The translations under genes were made by a program, and so were the position numbers. From Verrucomicrobiales bacterium (GTDB taxonomy: Bacteria; Verrucomicrobiota; Verrucomicrobiia; Verrucomicrobiales; DEV007), in contig QIKC01000169.1 of NCBI GenBank assembly GCA_003232855.1, positions 1 through 5,889 on the forward strand: 5,889 nt of DNA, given 5' to 3'. The notes beneath the pieces are model-generated. The model worked only from the letters and a program-made list of their open reading frames with translations, was not told the origin of the DNA and did no database searches. Positions 1 through 5,520 of the stretch are shown here, one piece after another; position 1 is the first letter of the stretch; each line of letters begins with the position of its first letter.

Positions 1-1
1 C

Positions 2-883
2 GCTAAGCCCGAACCCGAACCGGAGCCAAAGCCCGAACCAAAGCCCGAACCAAAGCCCGAACCAAAACCGGAGCCAAAACCCGAGCCAAAACCCGAGCCC
101 AAGCCGGAACCAAAACCGGAACCCAAGCCGACACCGAAGAAAGCGCCGGCCAAAAAAAAGGTCGTCAAACCCAGCCTTCCTAAAAAGCCCGCCGCCAAAA
201 TCTCCAAACCGAAAGCCGCCACCAAGCCGATTCAGAAATCGCGCAAAGTAACCCGCAGCGCACCAAAACCCTCGCCAACCAAAGCGGCGCCAGCGAAAAA
301 ACCGCCCACCAAAAAGCCAAAATCGGTCGTCAAAAAATCCCCAACAAAGGCCACCAAAAAGCCCGCGACAAAGAAGAGTGTCGCCAAGACATCGACGACC
401 AAAAAACCCGCCAAACGGACAACGAAAGCGCCAACAAAAACGGTGGCCAAAAAACCAACCCGATCGAATTCGAAGGCGGTCGCCAATTGGAAGCGCAGCC
501 AGGGCGGCGCCCCAAAAACGAGCGGCAGCCGCAACGCCGGATCCGGGTCGGGCAAAGCCAAGCCCGGAGGCAAATCGGCCGGGCGCGGCGATTTTAGTTG
601 GTATGACCAACTCATCCAGACATCGTTCCACGGCCGCTGGAACCAGCCACAAAACATCAGCTCGCAACTGCTCTCGGCACTAACACAGATCACCATCGCC
701 CCGGACGGCAGAGTGCTGAACGCCAGAATCGTCACTCCGTCAGGCTCGCGAGAAATGGACGCCTCGGTGACTCAGGCACTGCGCTCGGTCGGTCGCCTCC
801 GCGCCATCCCCAAGGGGCTCAGCAAAGGCAACTACTCGGTCAAAATTCGCTTCAAGCTCAAGCCCAACGCCTATGACCTCTAA
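2..883 (+). CDS. TonB/TolA-like energy transducer, C-terminal part (5' end outside window)
   Basis: The reading frame is open from base 2 to the TAA at 881-883, giving 293 residues; the start codon and the expected N-terminal membrane anchor lie to the left. Residues 1-45 are a Pro-Lys-Pro-Glu repeat. Residues 46 to about 165 are a strongly basic Lys/Pro/Ala/Thr linker with motifs such as KKPATKK and KKPAKR. A Gly/Ser-rich hinge follows, then a folded domain at about 198-293 (FSWYDQL, ITIAPDGRVLNARI, PSGSREMDASV, VKIRFKLKP), which matches the pattern of TonB/TolA C-terminal domains. Proteins of this family are anchored in the inner membrane by a TolQ/ExbB-TolR/ExbD motor and reach across the periplasm to outer-membrane or TolB partners. 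The overlapping tolB-like gene downstream favours a Tol role over siderophore-type TonB, but this is inference. A GTG at 443 is an internal codon and not the start. Histone-H1-like proteins share the Lys/Ala/Pro linker composition, but the C-terminal domain argues against that reading. Confidence 0.82.
   Translation, partial: AKPEPEPEPKPEPKPEPKPEPKPEPKPEPKPEPKPEPKPEPKPTPKKAPAKKKVVKPSLPKKPAAKISKPKAATKPIQKSRKVTRSAPKPSPTKAAPAKKPPTKKPKSVVKKSPTKATKKPATKKSVAKTSTTKKPAKRTTKAPTKTVAKKPTRSNSKAVANWKRSQGGAPKTSGSRNAGSGSGKAKPGGKSAGRGDFSWYDQLIQTSFHGRWNQPQNISSQLLSALTQITIAPDGRVLNARIVTPSGSREMDASVTQALRSVGRLRAIPKGLSKGNYSVKIRFKLKPNAYDL
26..133 (+). repeat. Tandem 12-base repeat encoding Pro-Lys-Pro-Glu
   Basis: Nine consecutive 12-base units run from 26 to 133. 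The first three (26-61) are identical, ccaaagcccgaa, and the later six vary only at synonymous third positions, apart from the last unit, which ends in Thr instead of Glu. Related Glu-Pro/Lys-Pro codons precede the array back to the window edge, so it may continue leftward. It codes for an extended, charge-alternating polyproline segment like those in TonB periplasmic linkers. The unit length is a multiple of three, so copy-number changes would lengthen or shorten the linker without breaking the frame. Confidence 0.85.
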
Positions 884-1784
884 ACTTTTCTCTATGCGAA
901 TTCCCACCCTCCTCATCGGCTTGCTATTGGCACTCGCCATCCAACCCGGAACGGCCAAAGCTCAAGCGGTCAAAGAGCTCGTCATCGAAGGCGGCGGCGA
1001 GAGCATCCAACTCAGCGGCAAGATCGCCTTCGTCGCCAAACGCTCCGGCCACAAAGAAATCTACTCCTGCCGCGCCGACGGTTCCGAAGTGCGCCGCCTA
1101 ACCAATGACGCCCGCCTCAATGTCTCGCCCGCGATGTCCCCAGACGGAAATTCGGTCGCCCACACCGGCTACGGAAGCGGCTACGCCGACATCTACCTCA
1201 TCAAACTCAGCTCCGGCAGCCGCCAGCGGATCGTCAAAGCACCCGGAACCAATAGCGGCGCCGCGTTTTCACCCGACGGACGACGCATCGCCCTCACCAT
1301 GAGCTTCGTCGGCAACCCAGATATCTTCGTCGTCGGCATCGGCGACAGCAACGCCAAACGGATCACCCACACGAAGGGCGGCGAGACCTCGCCCACCTGG
1401 TCCCCCGACGGCAGGCAGATCGCCTACTCATCCGATACCAGCGGACGCCCCCTGATCTATATATCGCCCGCTACCGGCGGCACCCCGCGACGACTTTCCG
1501 TCGGCTACAACCATTGCACCGAGCCCAACTGGTCCCCCGACGGCAAAAAACTCGCCCTCAACGTCCGCAAAGGCGGCAGCTACTCGGTTGCAGTCTACGA
1601 TTTCGCCAGCGGCAAAACCCACCTCATCGGTCGCGGCGAAGACCCCTCGTGGGCACCCGACAGCCGCCGCCTCGTCTACAGCACCGGCCGCGCCCTCGTC
1701 ATCGCCGATACCCAAAGCGGCGCCACCACCGAAATCGTCTCCAACCTCGGCAAAATCAGCGAGCCGAGCTGGTCACGCCGCTAG
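873..1784 (+). CDS. tolB: TolB-like periplasmic six-bladed beta-propeller protein
   Basis: This 303-residue protein has a hydrophobic secretion signal at about residues 9-27 with a probable signal-peptidase I site after A30 (AKA|QA). The rest is WD40-like (PD40) propeller repeats. SPDG motifs start at residues 89, 133, 177 and 221, exactly 44 apart, and a degenerate APDS lies at 261. With the first blade (about 49-88, GKIAFVAKRSG..EIY) and the closing PSW at 298-300 this makes six blades. TolB works in the periplasm with TolA and Pal to keep the outer membrane attached and constricting at division. Typical TolB is about 430 residues with an N-terminal domain before the propeller; here only about 18 residues separate the mature N-terminus from blade 1, so that domain is missing. 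The ATG at 873 overlaps the upstream stop by 11 bases. An ATG at 894 (MRIPTLL) would also give a good signal peptide; neither has a clear Shine-Dalgarno. A generic PD40 propeller protein is the alternative. Confidence 0.8.
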   Translation: MTSKLFSMRIPTLLIGLLLALAIQPGTAKAQAVKELVIEGGGESIQLSGKIAFVAKRSGHKEIYSCRADGSEVRRLTNDARLNVSPAMSPDGNSVAHTGYGSGYADIYLIKLSSGSRQRIVKAPGTNSGAAFSPDGRRIALTMSFVGNPDIFVVGIGDSNAKRITHTKGGETSPTWSPDGRQIAYSSDTSGRPLIYISPATGGTPRRLSVGYNHCTEPNWSPDGKKLALNVRKGGSYSVAVYDFASGKTHLIGRGEDPSWAPDSRRLVYSTGRALVIADTQSGATTEIVSNLGKISEPSWSRR

Positions 1785-1803
1785 CCCGCTAAAAAGCGGG
1801 GCT
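1783..1803 (+). terminator. Hairpin at the tolB stop codon, possible terminator
   Basis: The arms agcccgct (1783-1790) and agcggggct (1795-1803) pair over 8 base pairs around an AAAA loop, with one bulged G at 1801. The hairpin begins inside the TAG stop codon. No T-run follows, so it is not a textbook intrinsic terminator. The C-rich, G-poor stretch immediately downstream would suit Rho-dependent termination, with the hairpin protecting the mRNA 3' end. Confidence 0.5.
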
Positions 1804-1827
1804 CGCACAGCCATTCCTCGCCGAACA

Positions 1828-1860
1828 CCCACCCGCACGCCCCCGCGCCCACCCCTCCCC
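1828..1860 (-). other. G-quadruplex motif on the minus strand (C-rich on plus)
   Basis: Read on the minus strand from 1860 down to 1828, there are six runs of three or more G (4, 4, 3, 5, 3, 3) separated by loops of 1, 1, 3, 5 and 1 bases. This satisfies the standard G3+N1-7 quadruplex rule with two runs to spare. It lies on the template strand for rightward transcription. The + strand version is C-rich and G-poor, also the composition of Rho loading sites. Folding or function in the cell is inference. Confidence 0.55.
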
Positions 1861-1909
1861 ATCGAGGGAAAATGATTAGACACCTTCCGGGACATAGGGG
1901 AAACTCACA

Positions 1910-1936
1910 GCAGACGTAACGTCTGCCTGCGCAGAC
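1910..1936. promoter_or_regulatory. Palindrome plus third half-site upstream of the protease gene
   Basis: Bases 1910-1926 (gcagacgtaacgtctgc) form two perfect 8-base arms around a single A. A further gcagac at 1931-1936 is inverted relative to gtctgc at 1921-1926, with a 4-base spacer. The block ends 22 bases before the protease ATG. It could be an operator bound by a dimeric regulator with an extra half-site, or in RNA two competing 6-bp hairpins sharing 1921-1926. No regulator can be assigned from the sequence. Confidence 0.45.
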
Positions 1937-1958
1937 TCTCTCGCCCCCCCATCGACCT

Positions 1959-4247
1959 ATGAATATCAAGAGAAAAACCATTGCGGCACCACTCTGGGTG
2001 ATCGCCGCAAGTTGCGCACTGCAAGCCTGCACCGTCGCCGCACCAAACTACGGCACCATCGCCCAATACGTCGCCAACTTGGTTCAGAACAACCACTATT
2101 CGCGCACCGACTTCGAAGACGACGTCTCCCAAGAACTGCTCGACCACTACATCGATTTCCTCGACTCCAACCGTCTCTACTTCACCCAGACGGACATCGA
2201 CGGGTTCCAGAAAAATTACGCCCACTCGCTCGACGACTCCGTGTTCGAAGGATCCATCCAACCCGCCATCACCATCTACGACATCTATACCCAACGCGTC
2301 ACCTCCCGCGTGGCGAAAATTGAGAAGATGTTAGAGAAGCACGAGTTCACGTTCGACAGCGAGCGCACCGTAGAAAAACGCCGCAAGGATTCCGCCTGGC
2401 CCGCCGACGAAGCCGCCGCCGATCTCCTCTGGCGCAATATCTTAGAAGGCCAATTACTCGAAGCCGAGCTGCGCCTCATCGCCCAGCGCGAGCGCGCCAA
2501 AGAACTCGGCAAAGACCTCTCCGCGATCCTCGGAAAAGACGGCGACAAAAGCCCGAAGGACAAGGTGCTGCAACGCTACACCCGCTTCATGCGCAGCCTC
2601 GCCGAAAACGACGAAGAGGAAATCTGCAACTACTTCCTGTCCACCCTATCACAAGTCTACGACCCGCATTCGGAATACTTCAGCCAATCGGAGCTAGAAA
2701 ACTTTCGCGTCGGCATGGAGAACAAGCTAGTCGGCATCGGCGCCCTGCTGAGCATGGAAGATGGCGCCGCCAAAATCCAAGGGCTAGTGGTCGGCGGCCC
2801 GGCACAGAGAGGTGGCGAACTACAAAACAACGACCGCATCGTCGGCGTCGCCCAAGGGAAAGGTGCCGAGATAATCGACATCATGTACATGAAACTCAAC
2901 AAAGTGGTCGATCTGATCCGCGGCGAAAAAGGCACCGATGTCATCCTCAAAGTGATCCCCGCCGATGCCGCCGACGACTCGATGACCAAGATGATCGTCA
3001 TCACCCGCGACGAGGTAAACCTCAAAGACAAGCTCGCCAACGCCGAGCTCATCGAAATCAACGGCCCAGACGACGCCAAAACCCGCATCGGCTGGATCAA
3101 CCTCTACGCCTTCTATGCCGACATGGAGCGCGGCACCGTCAGCTGCAGCTCGGATGTGCGCCGCCTGCTCGACCGCCTCATCACCGAAGGCATCGAAGGC
3201 CTCGTCATCGACCTGAGAGGCAACGGTGGCGGGTCGCTTGAAGAGGCGATCAAAATGACCGGGATGTTCATCAAAGAAGGCCCCGTGGTGCAGGCGAAGA
3301 ACGCCAAAGGCCAGATCACCAGCCGCCGCTCGAAAAATCGTCGGGCAGTTTACGACGGCCCGCTAGTCGTCCTCACCGACCGCTCGAGCGCTTCTGCGAG
3401 CGAGATTTTCGCCGCAGCCTTACAAGACTACGGCCGCGCGATCATCGTCGGTGACAAATCGACCTTCGGCAAAGGCACGGTGCAGACCGTCATGCCCGTC
3501 GCCCAATTCATGCCGATGATTTTCCCCCGCAAGACCAAAGAACGCGCAGGGGCACTCAAGGTCACCATCCAGAAATTCTACCGCATCGCCGGCGGCTCGA
3601 CCCAGCTCAAAGGCGTCGTCCCAGACATCATCCTCCCCTCCTACACCGACGAAATCGAAACCGGCGAAGCCTCACTACCCAACGCCCTCGTCTACGACAC
3701 CATCCGCCAGTTAGACTACGTGGAATCCGACAACAGCGACCTCTCCGACCGACTCCGCTCCGCCTCCAAGGCGCGGATCGCCTCCGAAAAAGAATTCGAA
3801 TACCTCCTCGAAGACAACAAACGCATCAAGGAACTCACCGAGCGCAATACCGTCTCGCTCAACCTCGCCAAACGCCTAGAGGAAAACCACGCAGAGAAAC
3901 AGCGTCGGCGCGAGCGCAACGCCGCCCGCACCACACTCTTCGAGAGCATCGAAAAATCAGAGGCTGGCCGCTACAAAGTCTGGCGACTGACGCTCGACAA
4001 CGTCGATAACGAAACCCTCGCCGCGATCGACAACTTCAAACAAGACGAGACCAGCTCCATGATCCGCGCCGAAAACAAAGCGAAAGAGCTCGCCGAAACC
4101 GTTCCCGACTACCCGCATTTCCTCGACCCCACGAAACGCGAAGCCCTCGATATCTCCTCCGACCTGATCTCCACGACAAAGGCGCCGCGCACCGCCAGCG
4201 CCACCACCGGCAAACCCGCCAGCAACAAACCCGCCAGCGGATCCTGA
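1959..4247 (+). CDS. prc: C-terminal processing protease, Tsp/Prc type (MEROPS S41)
   Basis: This 762-residue serine protease has the long Tsp/Prc architecture: an N-terminal helical domain (about 35-235), PDZ domain (about 249-335), S41 catalytic core (about 377-560) and C-terminal Prc domain with a charged helical stretch (about 608-660). By alignment with E. coli Prc from memory, the catalytic residues are S479 (in SSASASEIF), D490 (in LQDYG) and K505 (in TFGKGT). LRGNGGG at 419-425 and GSTQLKGVVPDI are further S41A hallmarks. The family cleaves periplasmic proteins from their C-termini, including peptidoglycan hydrolases and penicillin-binding proteins. The N-terminus MNIKRK plus a hydrophobic stretch ends in LQAC (C24), a near-lipobox, so it may be a lipoprotein, unlike soluble E. 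coli Prc. The last 25 residues are a low-complexity Ala/Pro/Lys/Ser tail. An in-frame TAA at 1917-1919 leaves the ATG at 1959 as the only good start; it has no Shine-Dalgarno. upp follows after 10 bases, so they are probably cotranscribed. Confidence 0.94.
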   Translation: MNIKRKTIAAPLWVIAASCALQACTVAAPNYGTIAQYVANLVQNNHYSRTDFEDDVSQELLDHYIDFLDSNRLYFTQTDIDGFQKNYAHSLDDSVFEGSIQPAITIYDIYTQRVTSRVAKIEKMLEKHEFTFDSERTVEKRRKDSAWPADEAAADLLWRNILEGQLLEAELRLIAQRERAKELGKDLSAILGKDGDKSPKDKVLQRYTRFMRSLAENDEEEICNYFLSTLSQVYDPHSEYFSQSELENFRVGMENKLVGIGALLSMEDGAAKIQGLVVGGPAQRGGELQNNDRIVGVAQGKGAEIIDIMYMKLNKVVDLIRGEKGTDVILKVIPADAADDSMTKMIVITRDEVNLKDKLANAELIEINGPDDAKTRIGWINLYAFYADMERGTVSCSSDVRRLLDRLITEGIEGLVIDLRGNGGGSLEEAIKMTGMFIKEGPVVQAKNAKGQITSRRSKNRRAVYDGPLVVLTDRSSASASEIFAAALQDYGRAIIVGDKSTFGKGTVQTVMPVAQFMPMIFPRKTKERAGALKVTIQKFYRIAGGSTQLKGVVPDIILPSYTDEIETGEASLPNALVYDTIRQLDYVESDNSDLSDRLRSASKARIASEKEFEYLLEDNKRIKELTERNTVSLNLAKRLEENHAEKQRRRERNAARTTLFESIEKSEAGRYKVWRLTLDNVDNETLAAIDNFKQDETSSMIRAENKAKELAETVPDYPHFLDPTKREALDISSDLISTTKAPRTASATTGKPASNKPASGS

Positions 4248-4257
4248 TCGCCAAACG

Positions 4258-4887
4258 ATGCAGCAAGACGTCACCGTTATCGAGCACCCGCTCGTCAGCA
4301 CCCTCCTCTCCCGTTTGCGGGCGCGCGATACCACTCCCGGCTCCTTCCGGCGGCACCTGCACGAGATCTCACGACTGATCGCCTTCGAAGCCACCCGCGG
4401 GCTCGGCACACGCAAGATCGAAGTGGAGACCCCGGTGGCGACTGCGGACGGCACCGAATTGCTACGACCAGTGGTACTCGTGCCAATACTTCGTGCTGGT
4501 CTCGGTATGTTGAACGGCATCGTCGACATCCTGCCCGATGCACAGGTCGGGCACATCGGCATGGCTCGAAACGAAGACACCCACCTACCCGAAACCTACT
4601 ACTGCAACCTCCCCACAGACATCGCGACCGCCGACGTGCTCCTGATCGACCCCATGCTGGCCACCGGCCATAGCAGCGCCGCCGCCGCCGACCAACTGAA
4701 AGCGCGTGGCGCGAAAAACCTGCGCTTCGTCTGCCTAGTCACCTGCCCCGAAGGCGTCGCCCACTTCTCCGAACGCCATCCCGACATCCCCATCGTCACC
4801 GCCGCCATCGACGAACGCCTCGATGAAAACGCCTACATCGTCCCCGGTCTCGGCGACGCCGGCGACCGCTACTTCGGCACCCTCTAA
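4258..4887 (+). CDS. upp: Uracil phosphoribosyltransferase
   Basis: This cytoplasmic salvage enzyme converts uracil and PRPP to UMP and pyrophosphate. The 209-residue length is that of the bacterial family. The PRPP-binding loop is LLIDPMLATGHSS (128-140). The uracil-binding C-terminal block, YIVPGLGDAGDRYFGT (193-208), is close to the family consensus. The N-terminal IEHPLVSTLLSRLR and the PILRAGLGM segment also match. The residue after ATG in the PRPP loop is His138, where E. coli has Gly; this position varies in the family, so activity is expected. The start lies 10 bases after the protease stop with no recognisable Shine-Dalgarno, which suggests translational coupling. I see no pyrimidine-responsive leader; the gene appears to ride on the protease operon rather than beside uraA or pyr genes. 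Confidence 0.95.
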   Translation: MQQDVTVIEHPLVSTLLSRLRARDTTPGSFRRHLHEISRLIAFEATRGLGTRKIEVETPVATADGTELLRPVVLVPILRAGLGMLNGIVDILPDAQVGHIGMARNEDTHLPETYYCNLPTDIATADVLLIDPMLATGHSSAAAADQLKARGAKNLRFVCLVTCPEGVAHFSERHPDIPIVTAAIDERLDENAYIVPGLGDAGDRYFGTL

Positions 4888-4891
4888 AGGA
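4886..4891 (+). promoter_or_regulatory. Possible ribosome binding site for the membrane protein gene
   Basis: AAAGGA overlaps the upp stop codon and ends 14 bases before the ATG at 4906. This is longer than the usual 5-9 base spacing, so it is weak. It is still the only Shine-Dalgarno-like sequence I can find before any + strand start in the window. Confidence 0.35.
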
Positions 4892-4905
4892 CACCTGCCT
4901 CTCCC

Positions 4906-5520
4906 ATGACGAATTCTGCTCCCCCCCCCGCCGCCAGCCGGAGCTGCTGGAAGCTCGTTCTCCTCGCCCTCGCGATTTTGGTCTTGGCACTCGCCGCCCT
5001 CTGGTGGTGGCACAACCGCCCGATCAAACCCGTCGAACTGAGCGCCACAGAAAAGACAACGCTCGAAGAGAAACTACAGACCGCTCGCCTTACCACCGAA
5101 CAACCCGAGCAACCGGAAACAGAAAGCTACCAAAAGGGCGGAAAAGAAATCATCATCACAGAGCGCGAACTTAACGGCCTGCTCAACGAACACACCGGCC
5201 TCGGCGACCGCCTGCGTTTCGAACTCGTTCCCGGGGCGCTCCACGCCAAAGTCGTCACCGACCTGGATCCCGATCTGCCGCTGCTCGGCGGGAGAAAACT
5301 CAACGCCCGCGCACGCTTCTTTATCGAAACCCGAGACGGTGTCCCCGAATTGATTCTCGACGACCTGACCGTCTGGGGTCTATCCCTACCCAATGAATGG
5401 CTCGGCGGACTCAAAGGACAAAACCTCCTTGGAAAAATCCTCGGCGGCGGTTCCGGGAGCACTGGGATAGCCAGCCTGCAAGTCGAAGCAGGGCGACTTC
5501 TGATCACGCTGAAAGAATAG
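4906..5520 (+). CDS. Single-pass membrane protein of unknown function
   Basis: I do not recognise this 204-residue protein. After a short N-terminus with Pro6-8, R12 and K16 comes one hydrophobic segment (about 17-32) ending in WWW (33-35), so it is probably anchored in the inner membrane with the rest in the periplasm. Residues 42-79 are a charged, Glu/Gln/Thr-rich linker. A beta-rich domain at about 80-204 contains IIITERELNGLL (82-93), alternating strand patterns (ALHAKVVTDL, ARARFFIET, PELILDDLTVWG), a Gly/Ser loop, and ends ITLKE. The (I/L)TE.ELN.LL motif followed by beta strands recalls lipid-binding-like envelope domains such as DUF2140 (YpmS); that is a hint, not an assignment. It follows upp by 18 bases and is probably the last gene of the protease operon. 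A run of nine C lies just inside its start. Confidence 0.75.
   Translation: MTNSAPPPAASRSCWKLVLLALAILVLALAALWWWHNRPIKPVELSATEKTTLEEKLQTARLTTEQPEQPETESYQKGGKEIIITERELNGLLNEHTGLGDRLRFELVPGALHAKVVTDLDPDLPLLGGRKLNARARFFIETRDGVPELILDDLTVWGLSLPNEWLGGLKGQNLLGKILGGGSGSTGIASLQVEAGRLLITLKE
4921..4929 (+). repeat. C9 homopolymer in codons 6-8 of the membrane protein gene
   Basis: Nine consecutive C encode Pro-Pro-Pro directly before the membrane segment. Reading the shifted frames by hand, loss of one C leads to a TGA at 5039-5041 and gain of one C leads to a TAA at 5172-5174. Either change would remove the periplasmic domain. Tracts of this length are known slippage sites, but no phase variation is shown by a single sequence. 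Confidence 0.6.

Larger units (their letters stand above)
1785..1958. other. Intergenic region between tolB and the protease gene
   Basis: This is the longest non-coding stretch in the window (174 bases). In order it holds a hairpin, a C-rich block (about 36 C against 8 G in 1804-1860, counted by hand), a more A-rich segment at 1861-1909, three GCAGAC half-sites (1910-1936) and a run of seven C (1944-1950) close to the protease start. I find no convincing -35/-10 pair. A promoter for the protease operon is expected here from the layout but cannot be placed. No open frame here looks like a gene. Confidence 0.6.

Noticed and set aside
26..133. CRISPR array or non-coding satellite
   Set aside because: The 12-base units are contiguous without spacers, stay in frame, and vary mostly at third codon positions, as expected of coding repeats.
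2..470. Histone H1-like DNA-binding protein
   Set aside because: The Lys/Ala/Pro/Thr composition fits, but the PKPE repeat, the TonB/TolA-like C-terminal domain and the tolB neighbour fit an energy transducer better.
232..735. Minus-strand open frame of 167 codons, hydrophobic
   Set aside because: It is antisense to the Lys/Pro-rich linker. AAA and AAG codons read backwards give Phe and Leu, which produces an artificial membrane-like protein. The + strand has a recognisable C-terminal domain and an overlap with tolB.
1588..1875. Plus-strand open frame running from tolB into the intergenic region
   Set aside because: It is out of frame within tolB, rich in Pro/Ala/Ser/Thr from GC-rich shifted codons, and shows no domain.
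1861..1909. Sigma70-type promoter for the protease gene
   Set aside because: ttagac at 1875-1880 resembles a -35 box, but no acceptable -10 element lies 16-18 bases downstream.
3957..4580. Minus-strand open frame of 207 codons overlapping the protease and upp
   Set aside because: It lies opposite two well-recognised genes, has no family-like motifs, and its length is expected from the high GC content of the codons opposite.
4735..5013. Minus-strand Gly/Glu-rich open frames around 4735-5096
   Set aside because: They are shadows of the end of upp and the start of the membrane protein gene, and the glycine runs come from reading Ala/Pro codons and the C9 tract backwards.
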